DNA of 6,672 nt from Acidimicrobiaceae bacterium (GCA_002713545.1 PATJ01000024.1:19336-26007), one strand, 5' to 3'; positions 1 to 5,959 are shown, counted from the stretch's first letter. The notes: a model not told the origin generated them from the sequence alone. Numbers and translations: made by a program.

Positions 1-410
1 CCAATTGGAACTCCGGAAGGTAAACGTTCAGCAAAACCACGCTGTGCTTTAACTCCACGTTGAAATTCAAAAGCAAAAGCGGCACCAGGTATCTTCGCAC
101 GAAGACTTTTCACAAGACTCTCAGGTAATTCAGAGGGTAGGTAGATATCTTCAAGTATTTCTTCACTTGGCAACTCGACTGTCATCGCCCCATTAGAGCA
201 GACAACAAAATCAGCTCCTCCCAATTTCTCGACACAATCAAATGCAACTATCAAAGGTCTTCCGGTAGCGATAACTACTTTTATATTTTCTGATCTTATT
301 TTTGCTATTGTTTCACAGGTTTTTTTAGAGAAAGAACCATCAGATCTAGCAAGGGTTCCATCTACATCAATTGCTACAAGTTCAGGCCTATCAGATTCTC
401 TATCGTTCAC
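1..410 (-). CDS. Cof-type HAD-IIB family phosphatase, C-terminus cut by the window edge
   Basis: This open frame runs leftward off the window, so only the first 136 codons are visible. It starts at GTG 410..408. Near the N-terminus is HAD motif I, DVDGT (residues 15-19), in which D15 would be the nucleophile and D17 the general acid. It is followed by motif II in VVIATGRP (T49) and by VCSNGA (residues 70-75), a signature of the Cof/HAD-IIB subfamily where the cap domain begins. Family members dephosphorylate small phosphorylated metabolites such as sugar phosphates or FMN; the substrate here is unknown. The lysine and acidic motifs III and IV lie beyond the edge. The GTG overlaps the TGA of the epoxide hydrolase gene as GTGA, which points to translational coupling at the end of the SDR1-LEH-HAD operon. 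The start fits because it leaves a short tail before motif I. Confidence 0.88.
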   Translation of the reverse strand, partial: MNDRESDRPELVAIDVDGTLARSDGSFSKKTCETIAKIRSENIKVVIATGRPLIVAFDCVEKLGGADFVVCSNGAMTVELPSEEILEDIYLPSELPESLVKSLRAKIPGAAFAFEFQRGVKAQRGFAERLPSGVPI

Positions 411-775
411 TTGGGAAGTTGATCCCTATAAGTTGAAAGATCAAAATAATCTCGCCAAAGCGTAATTTTGCCATCTACAACTTCCCAGACTCCACAAACT
501 GGGATCTCGATCCAACTACCGCCCATTTCAAACCTGTCTAAACGTTCATTAAAAACCAAATTCCCAGTACTAGATGAACGGTGTGTAGGCCAATCAACAT
601 TCGAACAATTTTCAATCATGGGACCTAACATTTCCTTAACAGCATTTGATCCGAAAACTTTCCCCATAGGGACATTGTCATATTCACAATCTTCATGGAG
701 CAGGGCGATAGCAGAATCGACATCCTTTTTTTCAAGTGACGATATAAATGCTTCTACAGTTTCTAAAGGTGTCAT
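407..775 (-). CDS. Limonene-1,2-epoxide hydrolase (LEH) family protein
   Basis: This 122-residue protein has the NTF2/SnoaL-like alpha+beta cone fold of the limonene-1,2-epoxide hydrolase family. Such enzymes open an epoxide to a trans-diol by one-step acid/base-assisted attack of water, without a covalent intermediate. The residues known from the Rhodococcus enzyme all appear in order: Tyr and Asn in EYDN (Y32, N34), the Arg-x-Asp pair in NERLDRF (R78, D80), and the second Asp in LWRDYFD (D109). The hallmark C-terminal stretch GVWEVVDGKITLWRDYFD is almost intact. At 122 residues it is slightly shorter than the Rhodococcus protein, mainly at the N-terminus. The ATG at 775 has a good AGGAG ribosome site 6 nt upstream. 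It lies 30 bp after SDR1 and overlaps the HAD gene. The substrate could be a terpene, steroid-like or fatty epoxide; the family call is firm but the substrate is not. Confidence 0.92.
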   Translation of the reverse strand: MTPLETVEAFISSLEKKDVDSAIALLHEDCEYDNVPMGKVFGSNAVKEMLGPMIENCSNVDWPTHRSSSTGNLVFNERLDRFEMGGSWIEIPVCGVWEVVDGKITLWRDYFDLSTYRDQLPK

Positions 776-781
776 TTTTTT

Positions 782-786
782 CTCCT
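782..786 (-). promoter_or_regulatory. Ribosome binding site of the LEH gene
   Basis: AGGAG on the minus strand lies 6 nt upstream of the ATG at 775, in the 30-bp gap after the SDR1 stop. It fixes the LEH start and shows that the gene is translated by independent initiation even though it probably shares SDR1's transcript. Confidence 0.75.
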
Positions 787-805
787 GTTTTCTAAACGAT
801 TAGTT

Positions 806-1606
806 TTAAGATGATTTTTTGTCTTGATATTGAACGGTTCGATGCGTTCTCCCACCTGAAACTAATATATTTTGGCCCGTTATCCATGATGATGCATCCG
901 AAGATAAAAAAACCACTGCAGTAGCAATGTCATCGGGAACCCCTACGCGTCCGAGAGGAATTGACGCAGCAATTTGTCTCGCTTTTTCTTCATTCACATC
1001 CACCATTTCTTGATAGGCCTCAGTTATTACTGGCCCTGGTGAAACAGCGTTAACACGAATGTTTCTATCTGCTAGTTCCAGAGCGAATGTTTCTGTCATA
1101 TTCAGCATCCCGGCTTTTGCAGCTGCATAAGGGCCAGTGAAGGCAGATCCTCTCATGCCGGCACCTGAAGAAATATTTATGATGCATCCTCCTTCAGGCA
1201 TTCGATTAGCCGCAGCTTTCGATCCCTGAAAAGCAGTAGTTAGATTTAAATCAAGTTGGCTTGAAAAGATTTCATCTGGAGTGTCAAGGAGAGTTCGATT
1301 ACGTTTTTCATCGGTACCACCTACGTTATTCACCCAAATATCTAGACTTCCGAAAGCATCAATACAGGCATCACCTATAGTTTCAGATCCTATTTCCCTT
1401 ATATCTCCGATTACTTCAATTGCTTCGCCACCTAGATCACGAACCATTTGGGCCGTTTCAGCGACGTCACTTTCTCTTCGAGCGTTTATTACGAGGTTTG
1501 CCCCAACATCAGCTAATGCCAGAGCAATACCGCGACCTATACCTTGTCCGGAGCCTGTAACAACTGCGGCTTTATTATCAAGTTGAAATTTTTTTAGTGT
1601 GTTCAC
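806..1606 (-). CDS. Short-chain dehydrogenase/reductase (SDR1), classical type
   Basis: A classical SDR oxidoreductase of about 266 residues, expected to oxidise an alcohol or reduce a ketone with NAD(P). Numbering from GTG 1606, it has the cofactor motif TGSGQGIG (17-24), NNVGG in place of NNAG (93-97), the helix-F Asn in DLNLT (N121), catalytic Ser in INISS (S147) and YAAAK (Y160, K164), then SPGPV and a C-terminal GQNILVSGG. The ARR after the second beta strand hints at NADP(H) preference. The GTG start is chosen because N-T-L-K-K-F-Q-L-D-N-K before the Rossmann strand is the usual SDR N-terminus. ATG 1633 is the alternative and would add nine residues; the frame is open to 1744, but that part is antisense to SDR2. 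No Shine-Dalgarno precedes either start, so a leaderless mRNA is possible. It is the first gene of the SDR1-LEH-HAD operon and could oxidise the diol made by LEH; the substrate is not determined. Confidence 0.9.
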   Translation of the reverse strand: MNTLKKFQLDNKAAVVTGSGQGIGRGIALALADVGANLVINARRESDVAETAQMVRDLGGEAIEVIGDIREIGSETIGDACIDAFGSLDIWVNNVGGTDEKRNRTLLDTPDEIFSSQLDLNLTTAFQGSKAAANRMPEGGCIINISSGAGMRGSAFTGPYAAAKAGMLNMTETFALELADRNIRVNAVSPGPVITEAYQEMVDVNEEKARQIAASIPLGRVGVPDDIATAVVFLSSDASSWITGQNILVSGGRTHRTVQYQDKKSS

Positions 1607-1613
1607 GCTAGAG

Positions 1614-1641
1614 AGGTTACGCTCAAGATCCATGGATTCAA
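1614..1641 (-). promoter_or_regulatory. Candidate leaderless promoter of the SDR1-LEH-HAD operon
   Basis: On the minus strand a TTGAAT hexamer (1641..1636) and a TAACCT hexamer (1619..1614, matching TANNNT) are separated by 16 nt. The second lies about 8-13 nt before GTG 1606, so transcription could begin at or next to the start codon. This would explain the absence of a ribosome site. Both boxes are weak matches and lie within or beside the start of SDR2, so this is only a candidate. Confidence 0.25.
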
Positions 1642-2441
1642 CAAAGCAGAGACTAGAAAATAAAGTAAGTGTTGTAATAGGTGGCGCCACAGGTTTTGGT
1701 AGAGCCACGATTGAACTTTTTGCGGAGCAAGGCGCCAAAGTCATAGTGGTTGGTAGGCGCGCAGAATTGGCCGAACAGGTAGGACAAGAATTTGGTGGAA
1801 AAGGTTTTGGGTGCGATGTCGTTGAAGACGAACAAGTAAAAAACCTTGTGAATGCAATTATGGAGGACGAAGGAACAATTGACGTAGTTGTAAATTATGC
1901 GGGATATCAAGAGTCAAGAAGGATTAGAGAGCTAACGCCTGACCATGTTCAACCCATGGTCGAAGTTCAGTTGATAGCCGCTACGCAGGTGATTCAGCAT
2001 TTTGGAAATGCTATGGCATCCAGCGGAGGTGGATCAATTATCTCCACTTCGTCTTTGACAGCTCACAACCCTTCTACAGGACATCCTATTTATGCTGCTT
2101 GTAAACGCGGACTTGAATATTTCACTGAAATTGCAGCTTTAGAATACGGACCAGATCAAGTAAGAGTCAATTGTATTGCCGCTCATCTAATCGAAACTCC
2201 GATGACAGAAGGAATTTTTGAAAACCAGTTAGTAATTGAAGCAGCAAGACTTCAAACACCTTTGGGGAGAATGGGGAGTGTTGAAGATATAGCGAACGCA
2301 GCTCTTTTTCTAGCCTCAGAAGAATCAGGTTATATTTCTGGTCAAACCATAGTCGTAGATGGAGCTGCTTCTACACAGAAACTGCCTTCAGCTTTTGATA
2401 TTGAGTATTTAGCTTCGGCGCGACCAGAATTGTTGGAATAG
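1632..2441 (+). CDS. Atypical short-chain dehydrogenase/reductase (SDR2)
   Basis: A 269-residue SDR-fold protein read from ATG 1632. The catalytic S141, Y154 and K158 (YAACK) are present, with a glycine-rich cofactor motif GGATGFG (17-23) and GRR (41-43) after strand 2, hinting at NADP(H). Several usually conserved positions differ. NYAG (88-91) replaces NNAG; Q113 sits where the helix-F Asn is expected (VEVQL versus DVNLT); IAAHLIETPM replaces the ISPGxIxTPM loop; and VDGA replaces VDGG, followed by a tail of about 25 residues. It is probably an oxidoreductase with altered substrate handling rather than a dead copy, because the S-Y-K triad is intact. GTG 1599 is an alternative start adding 11 residues. 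No clear Shine-Dalgarno is visible; a GAGAGG lies about 15 nt before the ATG, which is too far. It diverges from SDR1 and converges on the P450. Confidence 0.88.
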   Translation: MDSTKQRLENKVSVVIGGATGFGRATIELFAEQGAKVIVVGRRAELAEQVGQEFGGKGFGCDVVEDEQVKNLVNAIMEDEGTIDVVVNYAGYQESRRIRELTPDHVQPMVEVQLIAATQVIQHFGNAMASSGGGSIISTSSLTAHNPSTGHPIYAACKRGLEYFTEIAALEYGPDQVRVNCIAAHLIETPMTEGIFENQLVIEAARLQTPLGRMGSVEDIANAALFLASEESGYISGQTIVVDGAASTQKLPSAFDIEYLASARPELLE

Positions 2442-2452
2442 TTTTAATTCCA
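2434..2452. terminator. Small hairpin between convergent SDR2 and P450 stops, possible weak bidirectional terminator
   Basis: TGGAAT and ATTCCA form a 6-bp inverted repeat with a 7-nt loop AGTTTTA. It spans both stop codons (TAG at 2439-2441 plus, TAA at 2446..2444 minus). The position is ideal for a shared terminator, but the stem is short and AT-rich and no clear T-run follows on either side, so the call is weak. Confidence 0.25.
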
Positions 2453-3616
2453 TTTGATCCTAAGTTCTGTAAATCCACGAAGAATAAACGGTGGGGTTGT
2501 AGGGGGATCCTCTAGAACTTCAAGCGTTGTATTTGATGTAACAATTTTCTTTAAAGCTAAACGAGCTTCCAATCGCGCGAGAGGTGCACCTATGCAATAG
2601 TGGACACCCCATCCGAAAGCAAGATGTTGTCGGGCAAGTTTTGGATCGCGATCAAACCTGATTGAGTCAGGATCATTCCAGATTTCCGGATCTCGATTGG
2701 CAGAAGCAAACATTGCTTGAAGCTTTGTTCCGGCGGGGATCACCGAATCACGAACTGGACAAGCTTTTGAATTAGTCCTAAACAATCCTTGAACTGGTGA
2801 GTCGAAACGAAGAAATTCTTCGACAGCAGGTTCAATCAATTTTGGGTTATTTTTGAGGCTTGTAAGTAGCTCTGGTTGCGAAGAAAGTCTGTACACCATA
2901 AGAGCAAGAAGGCTTGCAGTGGTTTCGTGTCCAGCAACAAGAAGTTGATGGCCTAACCGTTGAATTTCTCTTCTCGAAAGGTCTCCTTTTGAAAAGGCAA
3001 TTGTCATTGTTGAAATAGCATCCTCGGGTAGTTGATCACCTTGATCCATCAATATGAGTCTTGTTTCTACAAGGTCGTCGATATATTCCCAGAGCTCCTG
3101 GTTAGCTTTATCAACAAGCTTCAGGTCACCGCCGCCTAGACCGGCAACAATATCGTCAGCCCATTTATGAAATTTTTCACGATCGTTCGGATCAACACCA
3201 AGAATTTCAGCTATCGCCAGTGCGGGAAAAGGAAATGCGAAAATCTTCACAAAATCTCCTTCTCCAGGTTTTTCAAAAGTTTTCCACAAATCGTTACAGA
3301 TTGTTTCAAGTTTTTTTTCGAGTAGGCGCATTCTTGAAGGAAGGAAAACTTCTCTAAGCACCCGACGTTGACGTGCGTGGTCAGGATCATCTGTTGACCC
3401 TAAGACGCCACCTCTTTGATAAAAAACACCAGGACCATCTGAGTTCCCCCATAGTTCTGGAGATTTTAAAATCTTAAGCACATCATCATGTTTGCTTACA
3501 ACGTAAAAAGGTGGATCAAAATTTTCTTCATGATGAAGAGGGCATTCTTCGCGTAAGATTCGGTGACCATCAGACGGCTCTAGATCGTTAGCTCTTTCTA
3601 CATGAGAATATGTCAC
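2444..3616 (-). CDS. Cytochrome P450 (bacterial class, soluble)
   Basis: A 390-residue cytochrome P450 without a membrane anchor, of usual bacterial length. It is a heme-thiolate monooxygenase that inserts one oxygen atom into an organic substrate with electrons from a ferredoxin/reductase pair, neither of which is in the window. Motifs in order are the helix-C DDPDHARQRR (H80, R84, heme propionate contacts), the I-helix oxygen-activating AGHETT (228-233, with E231/T232), the K-helix E267-x-x-R270, and the heme loop FGWGVHYCIG with ligand Cys341. The start is GTG 3616, 3 nt after the TAA of the CMD/AhpD-like gene, with no strong ribosome site (only an A-rich AAAGAAG about a dozen nt upstream). 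Translation is therefore probably coupled to that gene. With LEH and SDRs close by, epoxidation or hydroxylation of a hydrophobic substrate is plausible. Subfamily and substrate cannot be assigned by eye. Confidence 0.96.
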   Translation of the reverse strand: MTYSHVERANDLEPSDGHRILREECPLHHEENFDPPFYVVSKHDDVLKILKSPELWGNSDGPGVFYQRGGVLGSTDDPDHARQRRVLREVFLPSRMRLLEKKLETICNDLWKTFEKPGEGDFVKIFAFPFPALAIAEILGVDPNDREKFHKWADDIVAGLGGGDLKLVDKANQELWEYIDDLVETRLILMDQGDQLPEDAISTMTIAFSKGDLSRREIQRLGHQLLVAGHETTASLLALMVYRLSSQPELLTSLKNNPKLIEPAVEEFLRFDSPVQGLFRTNSKACPVRDSVIPAGTKLQAMFASANRDPEIWNDPDSIRFDRDPKLARQHLAFGWGVHYCIGAPLARLEARLALKKIVTSNTTLEVLEDPPTTPPFILRGFTELRIKWN

Positions 3617-3619
3617 GAT

Positions 3620-4126
3620 TTACGTTTGCTTCTTTGGTTCACGACTCCAATTAACGTCAAAGTCCTGTGCTACATCCAAAACTGTTAATGCTCTTCCCAT
3701 TCCAATGCAAAAACCTATCGTGACAGTTAGTTCCAGAATTTCCTCTTCAGTGAAATGTTCTTTTAAGCGAATAAAGAATTCGTCATTTATAGCTTTATGG
3801 TCAAGAGCAAAACACTCAGCGTATTCGATCGCTAATTTTTCACGAATTGTAAAAGACTGATTCTCCTCATATAAGTGAACCGAATGATAATGATCTTCAT
3901 CAAATCCTTGCTCCATCGCCGATGCAGCTCTTGTATTCAGTCATATATCGCATGCGTTTAATTGAGCGATCCGCATCCTAGCGGCTTCACGTTCACGGAT
4001 AGGTAGACCACTTTTTTCATAAACGGCTTTACTTAAAGCATGCACCCCTTCACCCATGTGGGGGGCTATTGACCAGACCCTATTAACTTCGTTTCCTTCA
4101 CCTTCAGGAATTTCTATACGCGCCAT
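3620..4126 (-). CDS. CMD/AhpD-like selenoprotein with in-frame UGA (C-x-x-U)
   Basis: Read through one in-frame TGA (3943..3941), this gene encodes 168 residues of the carboxymuconolactone decarboxylase/AhpD-like family, a fold of thiol-based peroxidases and peroxidase reductants. The first 61 codons give the usual GLPIREREAARMRIAQLNAC segment; the codons after TGA continue as LNTRAASAMEQGF, then a family-typical half with REKLAIEYAECFALDH, FTEEEILELT and IGFCIGMGR. The TGA occupies the second Cys of the redox motif, giving C59-D-I-U62. E47 lies 12 residues before C59, as the proton-relay Glu does in AhpD; R66 stands where AhpD has His. A SECIS-like hairpin follows the TGA. The start ATG 4126 has GGGAGA 8 nt upstream, while an internal restart at ATG 3916 has no ribosome site. 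The gene leads the P450 by 3 nt. A disrupted pseudogene is the main alternative, made unlikely by the position of the TGA and the intact downstream frame. Confidence 0.85.
3910..3943 (-). promoter_or_regulatory. Sec UGA codon with SECIS-like stem-loop
   Basis: The minus strand reads UGA (3943..3941), then 20 nt later a GGC loop (3920..3918) on a stem. CAUC (3924..3921) pairs with GAUG (3917..3914), one G-G mismatch follows (3925/3913), then GCU (3928..3926) pairs with AGC (3912..3910). Bacterial SECIS elements sit inside the coding region directly after the UGA and have a small apical loop starting with G, about 16-37 nt from the codon; this hairpin satisfies all of these. It would recruit SelB carrying Sec-tRNA. 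The stem is modest and was folded by eye. Confidence 0.68.
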
Positions 4127-4134
4127 ATGTGCAG

Positions 4135-4140
4135 TCTCCC
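4135..4140 (-). promoter_or_regulatory. Ribosome binding site of the CMD/AhpD-like gene
   Basis: GGGAGA on the minus strand lies 8 nt upstream of ATG 4126. It supports the upstream half as the true beginning of the gene, so that ribosomes meet the in-frame UGA during normal translation. Confidence 0.7.
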
Positions 4141-4203
4141 TTCTAGTGATAGTTTTTCATGAACTTATTAAATAGAAATAGTTGAGCTTAAAAATATCAG
4201 AAT

Positions 4204-4209
4204 AAAGGA
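4204..4209 (+). promoter_or_regulatory. Ribosome binding site of the PEP-utilising gene
   Basis: AAAGGA lies 7 nt before ATG 4217 and is the only good ribosome site near this frame's beginning, which supports that start. Confidence 0.65.
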
Positions 4210-4216
4210 AGTTGAA

Positions 4217-5950
4217 ATGGAGAGCTGGATTACGGATAGTCCATTTAATGAAAGGTTTCGTTATTACACGCGTGGAAATGCAGACGAGGTAGGTCCAGAT
4301 CCATGGAGTCCACTTGGTTGGACTTTGGCTTGGGAGAAAGGTTGTTGTCCTGGAGTTGCTGGCGGATATGTAGAGTACGGAGTTTTTGATCTGGACGAAT
4401 TCCCCCACGAGGCACGAAGCACTTTCGGACTTTGGGGAGGATATTTCTACAACTGTCTTTCAATGACTTGGGTTTTCGGGGTTCGAATGCCCGGAGCTAC
4501 GCCAGAAGCAATAAATTTGGCTTATTTTGGTGAACGTTCCGATGTTCCTGAATATGAAGAACATCCTGAAGATATTAAAGAAGAAGCTGAAGATTTAGTG
4601 GCTGCAAGTATGGCCTGGGTAATGAGTACGGATGATTATCCAATGATGGAAGAAAGATCTAAAGTAGCTCGAGATGCTGTGAAAAATCGCCCAAATCACA
4701 GTGAGTCATCTAATGAAGAGCTAGTTAGATATGCACGTGAAATGGTTGAGTTGCTTGAATATGTTTGGGTTCCATCTTGTGTTGCAGCATTAGCCTGCTC
4801 ACTTGGGCCAGGGGCTGTTCAGGCTATTTGTGATGGAATTGGACGTTCCGATGATGCTGTGAAGCTTATGTCTGCAGTTGGAGACGTTGAATCTGCTGCA
4901 GCTTCGTTTCGCATGTGGGATTTGAGCAGGATCATTCGAAACTCAGAAGAACTTTCAACTATTTTTGATGGTGGGAGTGCTGAAGCGTTAAAAAAAATAA
5001 AATCTTTAAACTCCGATGATGCTAAAAGCTTTATTACAGATTGGGAAGAACTAATAGCGGAGTGTGGCCATCGTGGACCTAACGAATGGGACATGAGGTC
5101 GCATTCTTGGACGACGAAACCTGAACTTCCACTTGGCATGTTGGAGCGCTTACGTTTCCAAGAAGATGATAAGTCGCCACATATGGCTTCTGTTGAGTCA
5201 GCTAAAACGCGAGAAAAACTAACTGCAGAAGTGCTAGATCTTGTGAAAGATGATGAGGAAACACACGCTAGTCTTGCGGCGGCGATCAAATCAGCTGCTC
5301 TTTTCTTTGGCTATCGAGAAATGGGTAAAAATGCTGCTATTCGTTCAGTTCATGAAGCAAAGTTAGCGATGATGGAGCTAGGTAGGAGAATGGTAGAGGC
5401 GGGCGCAATTGACGATCCTCAGCAATTGTTTATGGTTACCGAGGCAGAACTAGATGGTTTTGTCGCTGACCCAATGTCAATGAGGGAAATAATTTTGGAA
5501 AGAGATAAGGATTTTTCTTTTCTTCATGAAGTTGAGCCCCCTTACATTGTCGACGGAAAAGTTGGTATACCACCAATTTCTGAATGGCCAAAAAGAGGTG
5601 CTAACAAGTCTGGTCGGGCAGAAGTAGGAGAAGTATTACAGGGAAGTGCAGGGGCACCAGGTATCGCCACTGGAACGGCAAGAGTCATTTTGGATCCAAG
5701 TGATGCTTCATCACTTGAACCTGGCGATGTCATGATTGCTCCGACGACTGATCCGTCTTGGACGCCTTTGTTTATGACAGCGTCAGCCGTTGTGGTAAAT
5801 GTTGGCGCAGTTGCTAGTCATGCGGCGATAGTAAGCAGAGAGCTTGGAATTCCTTGTGCTGTATCGGTGACAGATGCAACTGATCGTATAACCGATGGTT
5901 CTACCATTACTGTTGATGGTTCAACAGGGACCGTGACAATTGACGCATAG
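4217..5950 (+). CDS. PEP-utilising, phosphohistidine-swivel protein lacking an ATP-grasp domain
   Basis: A 577-residue protein related to the central and C-terminal parts of PEP synthase and rifampin phosphotransferase. The N-terminus has RYYTRGNADEVGPDPWSPL, the segment that in rifampin phosphotransferases follows the ATP-binding domain. The middle has ECGHRGPNEWDMRSHSW (282-298), a family hallmark. A helical stretch around 365-412 resembles the linker before the swivel domain. The C-terminal 100 residues form the phosphohistidine domain: GSAGAPGIATGTARV (476-490), then ASHAAIVSRELGIPCAV with the phospho-accepting His535. In relatives this His carries phosphate between an ATP site and an acceptor. 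Here there is no ATP-grasp domain and no TIM-barrel PEP domain, so the protein may work with a separate ATP-grasp subunit, as phenylphosphate synthase does, or on another phosphoryl donor. The acceptor is unknown. It is transcribed alone, divergent from the CMD-P450 pair and converging on SDR3 with 9 bp between. Confidence 0.87.
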   Translation: MESWITDSPFNERFRYYTRGNADEVGPDPWSPLGWTLAWEKGCCPGVAGGYVEYGVFDLDEFPHEARSTFGLWGGYFYNCLSMTWVFGVRMPGATPEAINLAYFGERSDVPEYEEHPEDIKEEAEDLVAASMAWVMSTDDYPMMEERSKVARDAVKNRPNHSESSNEELVRYAREMVELLEYVWVPSCVAALACSLGPGAVQAICDGIGRSDDAVKLMSAVGDVESAAASFRMWDLSRIIRNSEELSTIFDGGSAEALKKIKSLNSDDAKSFITDWEELIAECGHRGPNEWDMRSHSWTTKPELPLGMLERLRFQEDDKSPHMASVESAKTREKLTAEVLDLVKDDEETHASLAAAIKSAALFFGYREMGKNAAIRSVHEAKLAMMELGRRMVEAGAIDDPQQLFMVTEAELDGFVADPMSMREIILERDKDFSFLHEVEPPYIVDGKVGIPPISEWPKRGANKSGRAEVGEVLQGSAGAPGIATGTARVILDPSDASSLEPGDVMIAPTTDPSWTPLFMTASAVVVNVGAVASHAAIVSRELGIPCAVSVTDATDRITDGSTITVDGSTGTVTIDA

Positions 5951-5959
5951 TTTAAAAAT

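Larger units (their letters stand above)
4127..4216. promoter_or_regulatory. Divergent intergenic region between the CMD and PEP-utilising genes
   Basis: This 90-bp gap is the longest non-coding stretch in the window and must hold the promoters of the CMD-P450 pair (leftward) and the PEP-utilising gene (rightward). It contains an AT-rich tract at about 4164-4206 and a perfect 8-bp palindrome TTCATGAA (4156-4163). I could not assign convincing -35/-10 pairs on either strand. An operator at the palindrome is possible but unsupported. Confidence 0.45.

Noticed and set aside
468..803. 111-residue open frame on the plus strand over the LEH gene
   Set aside because: It is antisense to a clear epoxide hydrolase with all catalytic residues and has no motif or ribosome site of its own.
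1634..1744. N-terminal extension of SDR1 up to 1744
   Set aside because: The added residues do not resemble an SDR N-terminus and are antisense to the conserved start of SDR2.
3620..3916. A separate 98-residue gene starting at ATG 3916
   Set aside because: It has no ribosome site, lacks the N-terminal half of the CMD fold, and its frame continues upstream through the single TGA into matching family sequence. It is the second part of the readthrough gene.
3941..3943. TGA read as an ordinary nonsense mutation, or as tryptophan in an alternative code
   Set aside because: TGA terminates LEH in this window, so global reassignment is unlikely. A random stop landing exactly on the redox Cys, followed by an intact frame and a correctly spaced hairpin, is improbable, though a sequencing error cannot be excluded by eye.
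4156..4163. TTCATGAA palindrome as a regulator binding site
   Set aside because: Eight bp is too short, it does not extend into a longer repeat, and no regulator gene is in the window. It is mentioned only within the intergenic region entry.
4819..5289. 156-residue open frame on the minus strand inside the PEP-utilising gene
   Set aside because: It is Ser-rich with no recognisable motif and lies opposite well-conserved family sequence, so it is a shadow frame.
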